From Gemmatimonadota bacterium (GTDB taxonomy: Bacteria; Gemmatimonadota; Gemmatimonadetes; Gemmatimonadales; GWC2-71-9): a stretch of DNA of 64,000 nt. Shown here piece after piece: positions 33,317-42,034 of this stretch. The first letter of the stretch is position 1. Every line of letters begins with the position of its first letter. Where the stretch lies: assembly GCA_003222085.1 (NCBI GenBank), contig QHUK01000012.1, positions 1-64,000 of the forward strand, given 5' to 3'. The translations under genes and the position numbers were made by a program. The notes beneath the pieces were generated by a model, which worked only from the letters and a program-made list of their open reading frames with translations, did no database searches and was not told the origin of the DNA.

Positions 33317-34216
33317 GTGCTGATCGCCGTCACCGGTGCCACCGGGTTCGTGGGCCGGCACATTGCCGCGGTGCTGACGCGCCGCGGACATGCGGTCCGC
33401 GCGCTGGTGCGCCGCCCGATCCAGGCGCGGACCCTCGTGAGCCTCGGGGTCGAGCTCGTCCCCGGTGATCTGGCCGACGTCGCGGCGCTCACGACGCTCA
33501 CGCGTGGCGCACACGCCGTCGTGCACCTGGTCGGCATCATCGTCGAGAAGGGCCCCGCCACCTTTCACGCCGTGCACGTGGATGGCACCCGCCGGGTGGT
33601 CGAGGCGGCGCGCCAGGCCGGCATCGAGCGGTTCGTCCACATGAGCGCGGTCGGCGCGCGGGATGAGCGTGGCGCGACCCCCTATCATCGAACGAAATGG
33701 CACGCCGAGCAGCTGGTCCGCGCCTCGGGGCTCTCGCACGCCGTCTTCCGACCATCGATCATCAGCGGCCCGGAGAGCGCGCCGATCCGCACCCTCGCGC
33801 GGCTGCACCGCTGGTCCCCCGTCGTGCCGGTGTTCGGCGACGGCCGCTTCCCCACGCAGCCCGTCTGGGTCGAGGACGTGGCCCTCGCGTTCGCGCTCTC
33901 GGTCGAACAGCCCTCGCTCTCGGGCGTGTTCGAGCTGGGCGGGCCGCAGGTGCTGACCTACGAGGAGTTCTTGCTCGCGATCGGGCGGGCCGCCGGCCAC
34001 CCCCGCCCCCTCGTCCACATGCCACTCGCACTCGCGCGGGCGGCCGCCGGCGCGTTCGATCTGCTCGGCGCCGCGGCACCGCTCACGAGCGATCAGCTGC
34101 AAATGCTGGTCGAAGGCAGCGCCACGCCGGACAACGCCATCGAGTCGGTGTTCGGCATTCGGCCGATCCCCTTCGAGCAAGGGCTGAACCGCTATCTCGC
34201 GCCGGGTCGACGATGA
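33317..34216 (+). CDS. NAD(P)-dependent epimerase/NDUFA9-like protein
   Basis: 299 residues. GTG start giving 'MLIAVTGATGFVGRHIAAVL' with the Rossmann glycine motif G-A-T-G-F-V-G. 'VVHLVGIIVEKG' and 'PYHRTKWHAEQLVRASGL' (YxxxK) follow. This is the atypical short-chain branch close to complex I subunit NDUFA9 and NmrA-like proteins, which often bind nucleotide without known catalysis. Overlaps the YceI gene as ATGA. Confidence 0.85.
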   Translation: MLIAVTGATGFVGRHIAAVLTRRGHAVRALVRRPIQARTLVSLGVELVPGDLADVAALTTLTRGAHAVVHLVGIIVEKGPATFHAVHVDGTRRVVEAARQAGIERFVHMSAVGARDERGATPYHRTKWHAEQLVRASGLSHAVFRPSIISGPESAPIRTLARLHRWSPVVPVFGDGRFPTQPVWVEDVALAFALSVEQPSLSGVFELGGPQVLTYEEFLLAIGRAAGHPRPLVHMPLALARAAAGAFDLLGAAAPLTSDQLQMLVEGSATPDNAIESVFGIRPIPFEQGLNRYLAPGRR

Positions 34217-34839
34217 CCTCCGTACGGTGCGCACTCGTGGCAGGAATGATCTCGCTCGGCTCCGCGCCCGCCTGGGCCCAGGGGGTCGAGCCGGACTCCG
34301 TGGTCTATGTGCTGTCCGCCGCCAGCCGGTTCGACGTGAAGACCGGCAAAGCGGGGCTGCTCGGCTTCGCAGGCCATACGCATGTTGTTCGCGCCCGCGG
34401 GTTTGTGGGACGGGTCGTCTACTACCCGGACACACCCGCGCAATCACGCGTGGAAATCGTCGTACCGGTCGACAGTCTCGCAGTGCTCACGTCGTCCGAC
34501 ACCGCCGAAACCCGCAAGGTCACCCACGCCATGCGGACCGAGGTCCTGCACGCGGATGTGTACCCCGAGATCAGCTTCGTCTCCACGGCCGTGAGCCCTA
34601 CCGCTGACGGATTCCAGGTGCAGGGCCGGCTCACCCTCGCCGGACAGACCCGTGATGTGAGCTGTGACATCCGGGCCGGGATCGGCACCGACACGCTACG
34701 CGCGACCGGCGGTTTCTCGGTGAAACAGACCGACTTCGGCATCAGGCCGTATCGCGGCGGACCCGCCGGCACTGTTCGCGTCGCCGATCGCGTCACGTTC
34801 AGCTTCGAGGCGGTGGGGATTCGCTCACCCGGATCCTAG
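34213..34839 (+). CDS. YceI-family periplasmic protein
   Basis: 208 residues with a signal peptide ending 'APAWAQG'. The lipocalin-like YceI fold shows 'SRFDVKTGKAGLLGFAGHTH' and 'RVEIVVPVDSL', then 'YPEISFVSTAV', 'VQGRLTLAGQTRDV' and 'VKQTDFGIRPYRGGPAGTVRVADRVTFSFE' (in part). YceI proteins bind polyisoprenoids or similar lipids. Coupled to the epimerase gene by an ATGA overlap. Confidence 0.88.
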   Translation: MTSVRCALVAGMISLGSAPAWAQGVEPDSVVYVLSAASRFDVKTGKAGLLGFAGHTHVVRARGFVGRVVYYPDTPAQSRVEIVVPVDSLAVLTSSDTAETRKVTHAMRTEVLHADVYPEISFVSTAVSPTADGFQVQGRLTLAGQTRDVSCDIRAGIGTDTLRATGGFSVKQTDFGIRPYRGGPAGTVRVADRVTFSFEAVGIRSPGS

Positions 34840-34874
34840 AAAAACCAAACCCGGGGCTGACAACTCCCCGGGTT
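34840..34874 (-). terminator. Terminator hairpin between convergent genes
   Basis: 9-bp stem AACCCGGGG / CCCCGGGTT. On the minus strand it is followed by TTGGTTTTT, so it best serves the minus-strand pseudopilin gene; it lies just after the YceI stop and may act on both strands. Confidence 0.65.
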
Positions 34875-35033
34875 GGCGGTCGGGCGAAGTGGCCGTCACA
34901 CTTCGGCCGCGACCCTTGCGCGATTGCTCTACCTTGATACGGCCGGCTGGGCCGGATGTTTCACCCCCCGCCAGACCGAAATTCCGACTCCACCCGTTTG
35001 ATGCCCGTCCCCCGGGAATGGTTGCATCCGCCC

Positions 35034-35462
35034 CTACCACCGCTTCACCCTCCCGAGGCGGGAGACGGTGATGGTCACGGCGCGCGTTCCTCGTCGCAAC
35101 ACGACCGTCGTATTGGATACTCCCCACGCCAGGCCGATCGGGTCGAAGACGACCACGGGGTTCGACACCTCGAGCGCCACGCCACGCCCCTGCGGGCCCG
35201 GCCAGCGATGCAGCGCGCCCCACGAGTCCTCCCCCCAGCGGTCGATCCGCAGCGAGTCGGCGGCGATCACCGCCCGGCTGCGGGTGCCCTGCATGACGGC
35301 CGCACTCCGGGCGACGGCGATCGCCGCGATCACCTCCTGGGCCGCCGTGTCGACCGCGATCCAGTCCCGAAAGCCGGCCAGGCGAGGCAGTGTGACGGCC
35401 GTCACCATGGCGAGAATCGCCAGCACGACCACGAGTTCGGCGAGAGTAATGCCCCGGCGCAT
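35034..35462 (-). CDS. GspH/FimT-type pseudopilin
   Basis: 142 residues. Type IV prepilin signature at the N-terminus: a short basic leader 'MRRG', cleavage before 'ITLAELVVVLAILAMV' with Glu at position +5 and a hydrophobic helix. The remainder ('AAQEVIAAIAVARSAAVMQGTRSRAVI' in part) resembles minor pseudopilins. It is exported and assembled by type II secretion or type IV pilus machinery, none of which is adjacent. Isolated gene on the minus strand; no recognised element in the 200 bases upstream. Confidence 0.85.
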   Translation of the reverse strand: MRRGITLAELVVVLAILAMVTAVTLPRLAGFRDWIAVDTAAQEVIAAIAVARSAAVMQGTRSRAVIAADSLRIDRWGEDSWGALHRWPGPQGRGVALEVSNPVVVFDPIGLAWGVSNTTVVLRRGTRAVTITVSRLGRVKRW

Positions 35463-35662
35463 GGGCGGGAATAGGGGGGAAGCGGCCGCCGGGTCGGCAT
35501 CCGAACGATGCGGCGAAAAGCCAGAAAACGCGAAATCTGCGGCCTAACGCAAGGAGCGCGAAAACGCTATGTTCTGGGCCGGCCGCACGTTGCGATGAGG
35601 CATAGCCCCTGCCCTTGGGTGGATTTGCCAGCTAGCTAGCCTCACACTCGGAGACACGAGGG

Positions 35663-36928
35663 ATGCCGGTTTCGCGTCTGAGGTTCGAATCGTTGCCACA
35701 CGCCATTTTCCTCCAGCGAGTGTCGGGTCCCGAGTCGGCCACCACGCTGGAAGCGCGCCTGGGACAAGGCGCGTTTCTCGCGCTACGGCTGGTGGACCTG
35801 CTCGCGCCGGACCGGGCTCCGATTTCGAAGGACGCCTTCCATTACCAGTGGGTGGCGACCGATCGGTTCTGCCGCGAGCTCCGGGCCGCGGCCACCGAGG
35901 GCGCGCACGTGCACGGGATCGCCGACAGCGCGTCGGACTCCTACAGCCTCGGGGACGTCCAGCTCATCTCGCCGGCGCTGTTTGCCTACGCCCACTTCCT
36001 CGAGGTCGAGCAGCGTCTCGAAGAAGCGCTCGACGTGCTCACGACGCTGTTGGTAGTCGTGGGGAGCCGGTTGTCGTCCACCGACGCGGTCGCGGCGCAG
36101 CTGCGATTCGCGCGCGTGCACCGCAAGCTCAACCGGTTCGACGAGGCGGACGCCGCCTACACCGAAGCCGGGGAGCTGGCGACGCTCGCGGGCGACCGCT
36201 ATTCAGGGTTGCTCAGCCGGATCGGTCGGGCGAACACGATGCTCGGCCGCGGCAACCTCGCGGATGCCGAGCGCCGGCTCGCGGGGGTCCTCGCGGATGC
36301 CCGCACCGCCGGCGAGCGGGATGTCGAGGCCCGCGCAGAGCAGGGCATTGCCGCGGCGCTCTACTACATGGGGCAATCAGCCGAGGCGATCCCGCACGCG
36401 TGGCAGGCCTTCCAGCTGTATGAAGAGGACGATGCCCGCCTCCGCGCGCTGGGTGACGTGGGAACCATGCTCCTCAGCCTCGGCGACGCGACCGGAGCCG
36501 AACGCGCGCTGGCAGAGGTGTTCCGCCGCGGCCGCACGCAAGACTGTGTCAGTAACGCGGTGATCGAGTTGATGCATTGCGCGTCGTATCGGCGGGATCA
36601 CGTTGGGTTCGCCCGCTGGCGGGAACGCTGCGAAGACCGGCTCGCAGACATGCCGCCCAACATCCGGACGGACTTCTATTTGAAACAGGGGATCGGACAG
36701 GCGCGATTCGGACGGTACCGCCGCGCTGCAGTGCTCATGAAGGAGGCCCTCGCGATCGCGGGCGCTGCTGGACTGCATGAATTCGAGTTCCGGATCGAGC
36801 GCATCCTGGGAGGGCTCCAGTACTGCCAGCAGGCGATTGCCCGGGAAACGCAGCTGGCGACGGAGCCCATCGTACAAACCGTCGAGCTACGCGAAGTGTC
36901 CGAGTCCCTCGCGCAGCTCGGCGGATAA
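35663..36928 (+). CDS. TPR-repeat protein
   Basis: 421 residues, helical. From about residue 105 onward there are repeated antiparallel pairs such as 'ALFAYAHFLEVEQRLEEALDVL' (in part), 'AQLRFARVHRKLNRFDEADAAY', 'GRANTMLGRGNLADAERRLAG' and 'GMLLSLGD'-like 'VGTMLLSLGDATGAERALAEV', consistent with eight or so TPRs. The first 100 residues are unassigned. No signal peptide or membrane segment. Probably a cytoplasmic scaffold or regulator; partner unknown. Confidence 0.7.
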   Translation: MPVSRLRFESLPHAIFLQRVSGPESATTLEARLGQGAFLALRLVDLLAPDRAPISKDAFHYQWVATDRFCRELRAAATEGAHVHGIADSASDSYSLGDVQLISPALFAYAHFLEVEQRLEEALDVLTTLLVVVGSRLSSTDAVAAQLRFARVHRKLNRFDEADAAYTEAGELATLAGDRYSGLLSRIGRANTMLGRGNLADAERRLAGVLADARTAGERDVEARAEQGIAAALYYMGQSAEAIPHAWQAFQLYEEDDARLRALGDVGTMLLSLGDATGAERALAEVFRRGRTQDCVSNAVIELMHCASYRRDHVGFARWRERCEDRLADMPPNIRTDFYLKQGIGQARFGRYRRAAVLMKEALAIAGAAGLHEFEFRIERILGGLQYCQQAIARETQLATEPIVQTVELREVSESLAQLGG

Positions 36929-36948
36929 GGCTGTCTTAGAAGTGCAGG

Positions 36949-37074
36949 CTACTTGCAGGTATTGCTGTTGTTGATGTCGCAGCCGTGGCTGGGGCCGGTG
37001 GCGTCGGCACACGCGACGGTGGAGAGAGCGAACGCAACGACGAGCAGGGTGAAGAGGGCGCGAATGCGGGACAT
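36949..37074 (-). CDS. 41-residue lipoprotein-like secreted peptide
   Basis: Small gene with GGAGG five bases before its ATG. The peptide starts 'MSRIRALFTLLVVAFAL', then 'STVACADATGPSHGCD' and ends 'NNSNTCK'. It has a basic N-terminus, hydrophobic core, a Cys at a lipobox-like site and only about 20 mature residues with two more Cys. Similar tiny 'ACADATGP' lipoproteins are familiar to me from this kind of genome, but no function is known. It lies between the TPR and AraC genes on the opposite strand. Confidence 0.65.
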   Translation of the reverse strand: MSRIRALFTLLVVAFALSTVACADATGPSHGCDINNSNTCK

Positions 37075-37150
37075 GTGACCTCCGCTGGACCAGGGTGTGG
37101 AGTCAACGCAACAGGACAACCACAACCTGGGTGCGGAGGCGTCCAGATTT

Positions 37151-37190
37151 TAGGGCGTTTTTGCGGCATCGTAGGGCGATTTTGCGACAT
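37151..37190. promoter_or_regulatory. Candidate AraC-type operator: two 19-bp direct repeats 21 bp apart
   Basis: TAGGGCGTTTTTGCGGCAT (37151-37169) and TAGGGCGATTTTGCGACAT (37172-37190) agree at 17 of 19 positions and start 21 bp apart, two helical turns. They lie immediately upstream of an AraC-type gene. AraC proteins bind such same-face direct repeats, so autoregulation is likely. Confidence 0.6.
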
Positions 37191-37210
37191 TTGATGGTTC
37201 TGGGGGATTC

Positions 37211-38008
37211 ATGCTCGTACTAGCCGCCGTCCCCGACGTCCAATTCCATAAGCTCCGCCGGGCGGCGGGCTCCCGGTTCAGCGTCGCACAGGTTTCGACT
37301 TGGGACGATGTGCTGGCCGGCATCCGCGGCCGCCCCGTCGAACTGGCCGTCGTGGACCCGCTCTTGTCCGGCCACGCGCGATCGCAGGAGATCGAGCGGC
37401 TGCGCGTGCTCTTTCCCTCGCTCCCCTTGATGCTGTACACCACGCTCACGCCTCGCACCGCCGGCGTGCTCCTGGCACTGGGGCAGCGGGGCATCCAGCA
37501 CGCGGTCTTCGCCAACTACGACGATCACCCGAGTCGGTTGCGGGAGGTGCTCGGGCAGGAGGAGGCGCGCTCCTCGTCACGGCAGCTCCTGGACCAGCTG
37601 GCCGACGCGCTCGCCCCGCTGCCCAGCGAGCTGCGCTGGGTGCTCGAAGAGGCCCTGCGCTCGCCGGGCGAAGTGCAGACGGTCGGCCAGGTCGCGGTGC
37701 GCGCTCGGGTGGACCGGCGCACCTGCGAGCGGTGGTTCACGCGCGTGGGGCTGCCGTCACCCCGGCACTTTCTCTCGGCGGCGCGGGTGCTGTACGCCCA
37801 CCGCTTGCTGCAGGATCCCGGCTTCACGATCGAGGACGTGGCGAAGCGGTTGGGCTACGCGCAGACCAAGACGTTACAGCTGCACGCGCGGGCCTATCTC
37901 GGCCTCACGGCCGGCGAAATGCGCTTGTCCCTCGACTCGAGCGAGGCCTTGGCGCGAGTGGTGCAGTGCTTTCTGACGCCCCATCAGGCGCGGGCGTCCG
38001 CCTCATGA
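37211..38008 (+). CDS. AraC-type HTH regulator with receiver-like N-terminal domain
   Basis: 265 residues. The N-terminal 110 have a flavodoxin-like receiver pattern ('VELAVVDPLLSG', 'PLMLYTTLTPRTAGVLLAL') but lack a convincing acidic pocket. The C-terminal domain is an AraC double HTH: 'VAVRARVDRRTCERWFTRVGL' (in part) and 'FTIEDVAKRLGYAQTKTLQLH'. First of three genes joined by 4-base overlaps with a response regulator and a MerR-type protein. Confidence 0.8.
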   Translation: MLVLAAVPDVQFHKLRRAAGSRFSVAQVSTWDDVLAGIRGRPVELAVVDPLLSGHARSQEIERLRVLFPSLPLMLYTTLTPRTAGVLLALGQRGIQHAVFANYDDHPSRLREVLGQEEARSSSRQLLDQLADALAPLPSELRWVLEEALRSPGEVQTVGQVAVRARVDRRTCERWFTRVGLPSPRHFLSAARVLYAHRLLQDPGFTIEDVAKRLGYAQTKTLQLHARAYLGLTAGEMRLSLDSSEALARVVQCFLTPHQARASAS

Positions 38009-38415
38009 GCGCCGCGCCTCGCACGATTCTCGTCGTCGACGACGAGGCGCCGTTGCGCCGGGTGCTCGAGCGCTCGCTCGCGCGCCAGGGCCTTCGCGTG
38101 ATCGGCGCGGGTAGCGCGGAGACGGCGTACGAGCTGCTGGCCACCGTGCAGCCCGACGCCCTGCTGCTGGACATCCACCTGCCGACGATGTCGGGGCTCG
38201 CCCTGTATCTCGCCATCGTGCACCGCTGGCCGGCATTCGAAGGCCGCATCGCGATCATGACGGGGGACGCCGAGGCGGACGAGGTGCGCACCTGGCTCGA
38301 GCGGCACGAGTGCGTCGTGATCCGGAAGCCGTTCAATCTGCGCGAACTCACGGATTGGCTGACGGGGGTGTTTCGGATCGACGAGGAGCGCGCCCGCGGA
38401 GGAGCCGGGGCGTGA
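38005..38415 (+). CDS. Stand-alone receiver-domain response regulator
   Basis: 136 residues, one receiver domain: 'ILVVDDEAPLRRVLE', the phospho-acceptor in 'DALLLDIHLPTMSG', Thr in 'IAIMTGD' and Lys in 'VIRKPFNL'. No output domain, so it acts by protein contact, probably on its operon partners. ATGA overlap with the AraC gene and GTGA overlap with the MerR gene. Confidence 0.88.
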   Translation: MSAAPRTILVVDDEAPLRRVLERSLARQGLRVIGAGSAETAYELLATVQPDALLLDIHLPTMSGLALYLAIVHRWPAFEGRIAIMTGDAEADEVRTWLERHECVVIRKPFNLRELTDWLTGVFRIDEERARGGAGA

Positions 38416-39047
38416 CCGGAGCGCCGCACGCCGAGCCGCTGCAAAACCTGCGGGAGTACCGCAACCTCGCCCCGTGGAACCTCCGGGATCTCGCCGCGCT
38501 CGTGGGAGCCGTGCTCGATGCGTCCGCGATCACCCCGATCAACGCCGCCGCACGGGCGCAGCCGAGTGAGCGCACGATCCGGTTCTACGTCACCAGGGGT
38601 CTCGTGAGCCCGCCCGAAGGTCGCGGCACCGCCGCCACGTATTCCTACCGGCATTTCCTCCAGCTCCTGTGGATCAAGTTGCGGCAGATGGAGGGGACGA
38701 CGCTGGCGACGATCATCAAGGAGATGCACGACCAGACCGGTGACGTGCTGGAACGCCGCGCGGCCCAGGCGCTGGGCGCCTCCCTGCCCGTACCGGACCG
38801 GCTGCCGCTCAAGAGCAAGGGCACGCCGCCGCGCGGCAAGTCGGGCCGGGCGTTGACGGCGTGGCTGGCGCGGGACGCCGCGCGGGACCCCGAGAGCCCG
38901 AGCTCCTGGCACCGCATCCCCGTGGGCCGGGGCGTGGAGCTGCATATCGAGACGGCTCACCCCCTGGCGCGCCTCGGCCCCGATGATGCGGCGGTCGCCG
39001 AGGCCGTGCGGCAGGCGCTCGCGAAACTGATGCCCGCGGCGCCCTAA
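38412..39047 (+). CDS. MerR-type HTH protein
   Basis: 211 residues. 'QPSERTIRFYVTRGLVSPPE' and 'YSYRHFLQLLWIKLRQMEGT' form a MerR winged helix (about 45-115). The C-terminal 100 residues are unassigned and may bind a ligand or the neighbouring receiver protein. The GTG at 38412 overlaps the receiver gene stop; the frame upstream is inside that gene. Confidence 0.78.
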   Translation: MTGAPHAEPLQNLREYRNLAPWNLRDLAALVGAVLDASAITPINAAARAQPSERTIRFYVTRGLVSPPEGRGTAATYSYRHFLQLLWIKLRQMEGTTLATIIKEMHDQTGDVLERRAAQALGASLPVPDRLPLKSKGTPPRGKSGRALTAWLARDAARDPESPSSWHRIPVGRGVELHIETAHPLARLGPDDAAVAEAVRQALAKLMPAAP

Positions 39048-39051
39048 AGAA

Positions 39052-39146
39052 GGTTGGTGGAGGACGGTGGAGGTCGTTGAGGTTGGTGGAGGAAAACCTT
39101 CACCGTCCTCCACCATCCTCCACCAACCTCCCCCAACCTCCACAAC
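39052..39146. repeat. Inverted short tandem repeat element (GGTTGGTGGAGG type)
   Basis: Left half repeats GGTTGGTGGAGGACGGTGG-like units, right half CCTCCACCAACCTCC-like units, giving a long imperfect hairpin between the MerR and lemA genes. The same family is at 43334-43437. Confidence 0.9.
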
Positions 39147-39160
39147 TTTGAGGTAGCGCG

Positions 39161-39745
39161 ATGTTCTCCTGGATCCTGCTGGCGGCACTCATCGGCGCCC
39201 TTCTCTGGCTGATCGGCGCGTACAACGGGCTCATCTCTCTCAAGAACCAGACGCTCAACGCCTTCAAGCAGATCGATGTCCAGCTCAAGCGGCGCCACGA
39301 TCTGATCCCCAACCTGGTGAACGCGGTCAAGGGAGCGATGGAGTTCGAGCGCTCGACGCTCGAAGCGGTGATCCAGGCCCGCAACCAGGCGGTGAAGGTC
39401 AACGCCACCGGTCCCGAAGGCATCAAGCAGATCAGCCAGGCGGAGAACGCCCTGTCGTCGGCGCTCCAGCGCCTCATGGTGGTCGTGGAGCAATACCCCC
39501 AGCTCAAGGCCACGGGCAACATCGGCCAGCTGCAGGAAGAGCTCACCTCGACGGAAAACAAGGTGGCGTTCGCCCGCCAGCTGTACAACGACACGGCCAC
39601 CCAGTACAACACGAAGCAGCAGCAATTCCCGACGAGCATGGTCGCGGGGCTCGCGAAAGCACAGCCCGCCGATCTGTGGGAGCTCGAGGATCAGGCCGAG
39701 AAGGCCGTCCCGCAGGTCGATCTCTCGATGAAGCCGAAAGTGTGA
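39161..39745 (+). CDS. LemA family protein
   Basis: 194 residues. N-terminal hydrophobic anchor ('WILLAALIGALLWLIGAYN'), then the LemA core: 'LVSLKNQ'-like 'LISLKNQTLNAFKQIDVQLKRR' (in part), 'DLIPNLVNAVKG', 'ENALSSALQRLMVVVEQYPQL' (in part) and 'TENKVAFARQLYNDTATQYN'. LemA proteins are membrane-tethered helical bundles often paired with an M48 protease, as here. Function unclear; possibly envelope quality control. Confidence 0.92.
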   Translation: MFSWILLAALIGALLWLIGAYNGLISLKNQTLNAFKQIDVQLKRRHDLIPNLVNAVKGAMEFERSTLEAVIQARNQAVKVNATGPEGIKQISQAENALSSALQRLMVVVEQYPQLKATGNIGQLQEELTSTENKVAFARQLYNDTATQYNTKQQQFPTSMVAGLAKAQPADLWELEDQAEKAVPQVDLSMKPKV

Positions 39746-40803
39746 GCGACGACACTTCGCTCAACCTCTTTCAACAACAGGAAGCCAATCGCCGGCGCAC
39801 CGTCCTGCTGGTGATTGGCTTCGTCGCATTCTTCGCGTGGCTCGGGTTCGGCGGGGACTACATCTACTATCTGTCCACCCGCGACGCGCCGAGCACCGCG
39901 TACCACCATGTCTTCCCGTGGTTCGGGATCGCGCTCACGGTCATCGCTCTGCTCACGGCCTGGTATGCGTACGCGACGGGTCCCGAGAAGGTGCTCTGGT
40001 CCACCGGGGCTCGCGCCGTGGTCGACCCCACGGATCCGCAGGAGCAGCAGCTCGTCAACGTGGTCGAGGAGATGGCCATCGCGGCCGGCGTCCCGCGGCC
40101 CCGGATCTGGATCGTAGACGACCCCGATCCCAATGCATTCGCGACCGGCACCGATCCGTTGCACGCGCACATCGCGGTGACGCGGGGCCTGCTCCAGCTC
40201 TGCAACCGCGAGGAGATCCAGGCAGTGGTCGGGCACGAGCTCGGGCACGTGAAAAACCTGGACGTGCGGTTGATGACTTTGCTCGCGGCCCTGGTGGGAG
40301 CCGTCGCCCTGATGCACGATGGCGCGACCCGCATACTGCGGGGAGGCTTTTATCTGGGCGGGGGAGGCGGGGGGGGCGGGGGGGGCGGGGGCGGCTCGCG
40401 CGGCGGCGGGAAGAAGGGTGGTGCCGGCCCGCTGCTCGCGATCTTGCTCGTGGTGTGGATCCTCTCGTGGATCCTCGCGCCGATCATCACGCAGATCCTC
40501 GCGCTAGCGGTGAGCCGCAAACGCGAGTACCTGGCCGACGCCATGAGCGCGCAGTTCACGCGCAACCCGCTCTCGCTCGCGAGTGCGCTCCAGAAGATCG
40601 AAGGAGCGGTCGCGCCGACCGCGGCCATCAAGCGGGGCGCGGCCCACCTCTGCATCACCGACCCGCTGGGACGGCGCCTGACGGCGCGCGAAGGTCTCTT
40701 CGCCGACGCGCTCGCGACCCATCCGCCGATGGCGAAGCGCATCGCCATCCTGCGCGGCATGGGATACGCCCAGCTCAAGAAGGAGGGAGGGGGCGTCGCG
40801 TAA
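39742..40803 (+). CDS. M48-family (HtpX-like) membrane metalloprotease
   Basis: 353 residues. Two N-terminal hydrophobic helices, then the zinc site 'AVVGHELGHVKN' (HExxH) and a downstream Glu in 'SRKREYLADAMSAQF'. A glycine-rich loop with about 14 consecutive Gly (40361-40402) separates it from a further hydrophobic segment. The GTG at 39742 overlaps the lemA stop as GTGA. LemA-HtpX pairs are conserved and linked to membrane-protein quality control. Confidence 0.9.
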   Translation: MSDDTSLNLFQQQEANRRRTVLLVIGFVAFFAWLGFGGDYIYYLSTRDAPSTAYHHVFPWFGIALTVIALLTAWYAYATGPEKVLWSTGARAVVDPTDPQEQQLVNVVEEMAIAAGVPRPRIWIVDDPDPNAFATGTDPLHAHIAVTRGLLQLCNREEIQAVVGHELGHVKNLDVRLMTLLAALVGAVALMHDGATRILRGGFYLGGGGGGGGGGGGGSRGGGKKGGAGPLLAILLVVWILSWILAPIITQILALAVSRKREYLADAMSAQFTRNPLSLASALQKIEGAVAPTAAIKRGAAHLCITDPLGRRLTAREGLFADALATHPPMAKRIAILRGMGYAQLKKEGGGVA

Positions 40804-40812
40804 GCGGGGGCG

Positions 40813-41043
40813 TCACGCGACACCGTCTCGTGACCGCGTCGAGATGAGACTGACGACCGCGCGCTCCGCCCTATTGATCTCCTCGATCACGCCGAGCAGC
40901 AGCTCCCGCACCACAAACTCGCCGGTCCCGAGCCCCGCGAGGCGGGCGGCGCACCGCGCTCCGGCGAGGGCGCGGGCCACCTCCGCGAGCTCGGCTTCGC
41001 GTCGCCGCGTGGCGGCGTCCAGCATCCGGTACGTCGGGGACAC
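40813..41043 (-). CDS. Small helical hypothetical protein
   Basis: 76 residues from GTG 41043: 'RMLDAATRRREAELAEVARAL', 'CAARLAGLGTGEFVVRELLLG' (each in part) and a polar tail. Strong heptad-like helix content, no domain recognised, no clear ribosome site. It lies 64 bases after the flippase-like gene on the same strand and could be the last gene of that operon. It may also be non-coding. Confidence 0.45.
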   Translation of the reverse strand: MSPTYRMLDAATRRREAELAEVARALAGARCAARLAGLGTGEFVVRELLLGVIEEINRAERAVVSLISTRSRDGVA

Positions 41044-41107
41044 GCCGGGGAACCTAGGCCCGCGCGCGGCAGGCCAGTCACCCTTTTCCCCCGCGCCCCG
41101 TCGCTTT

Positions 41108-42034
41108 TTAGGCGAGCTCGGACTCGAGCTTGAGCAGCCGCCAGCCCGTCGCCATCGCACCCAGGAGCAGCACGGGGAGCACCTGTAATCCCTGCAGCGC
41201 CAAGCCAGCGGCGACGCCCTGCTCCGGGGGCACGCCGAACGGCAGCAGCCCCACGACCAGCGCCGCCTGGGTGACGCCGACGTTCGCCGGCGTGGGCCGC
41301 AACAGCCCGCCCAGGTTCACGACGATGAGGGCCGTGAACGACGCGGCCAGTGACACCGGCACGTGCGTGGCGCGCAGCACGAGGTGATACGTGGCCCACT
41401 GGGCGGCCCAGTTGTAGAGCCCAAAGGCAGTCGGCCACACCAGCCGCCCACCGGTTCCCATGGCTCGGAGCACACCGAGACGCGACCGGAGCGAAGCCGG
41501 CAGCCGGTCGGCAAGCGACCCCCAGCCGCGCCCCCAGGCGAGCAACAGCACCACGACGAGCGCCAGCCCCACCGCGCTCTGCACCGCCCGCAGCCACGGC
41601 TCGAGCTGCAGCACGCTCGGCGCCATCACGAGAAACAGCGCGAGCGCCAGCCCTTCTGCGACGCGGGTCCACACGACCGACGACACGGCGGCGCCGGTCT
41701 GCACCCCGCCCCGCTGCACGATCAGATGGACCCGCGCGGCCTCGCCCGCCACCGCGACGGACAGGTCGTTCACGGCTGCGCCCACCAGGTTCGCCTCCTG
41801 GGCCACACGCCAGCTGTGGGGCGCGACGGGCTTCAGGATCAGGTGCCAGCCCCACCCCTTGGCCACGAGCGATGACAGGTTGACGACGAGCGCGATGACG
41901 AGGAGCCACCGATCGGCGCCGAGCAGCGCCGCCAAGGTCACGTGCCACGGGAAGCCGGTGAGGAAGTTCAGCGCCAGGCCGACACCGACCAGGCCGAGGA
42001 GCCATCCCAGCCAGCGCCCCGCCCGCGACTTCAC
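41108..42034 (-). CDS. Flippase-like integral membrane protein (UPF0104/LPG synthase TM family)
   Basis: 308 residues with about eight hydrophobic helices. Landmarks: 'NLSSLVAKGWGWHLILKP', 'NDLSVAVAGEAARVHLI' (the G-E-A-x-R motif of the family) and 'GLLRPTPANVGVTQAALVVGL' (in part, the P-x-x-G-V motif). The family includes glycolipid flippases and the membrane part of lysyl-PG synthase, without the synthase domain here. GTG 42034 overlaps the deacetylase stop, so the two are co-translated. Confidence 0.82.
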   Translation of the reverse strand: MKSRAGRWLGWLLGLVGVGLALNFLTGFPWHVTLAALLGADRWLLVIALVVNLSSLVAKGWGWHLILKPVAPHSWRVAQEANLVGAAVNDLSVAVAGEAARVHLIVQRGGVQTGAAVSSVVWTRVAEGLALALFLVMAPSVLQLEPWLRAVQSAVGLALVVVLLLAWGRGWGSLADRLPASLRSRLGVLRAMGTGGRLVWPTAFGLYNWAAQWATYHLVLRATHVPVSLAASFTALIVVNLGGLLRPTPANVGVTQAALVVGLLPFGVPPEQGVAAGLALQGLQVLPVLLLGAMATGWRLLKLESELA

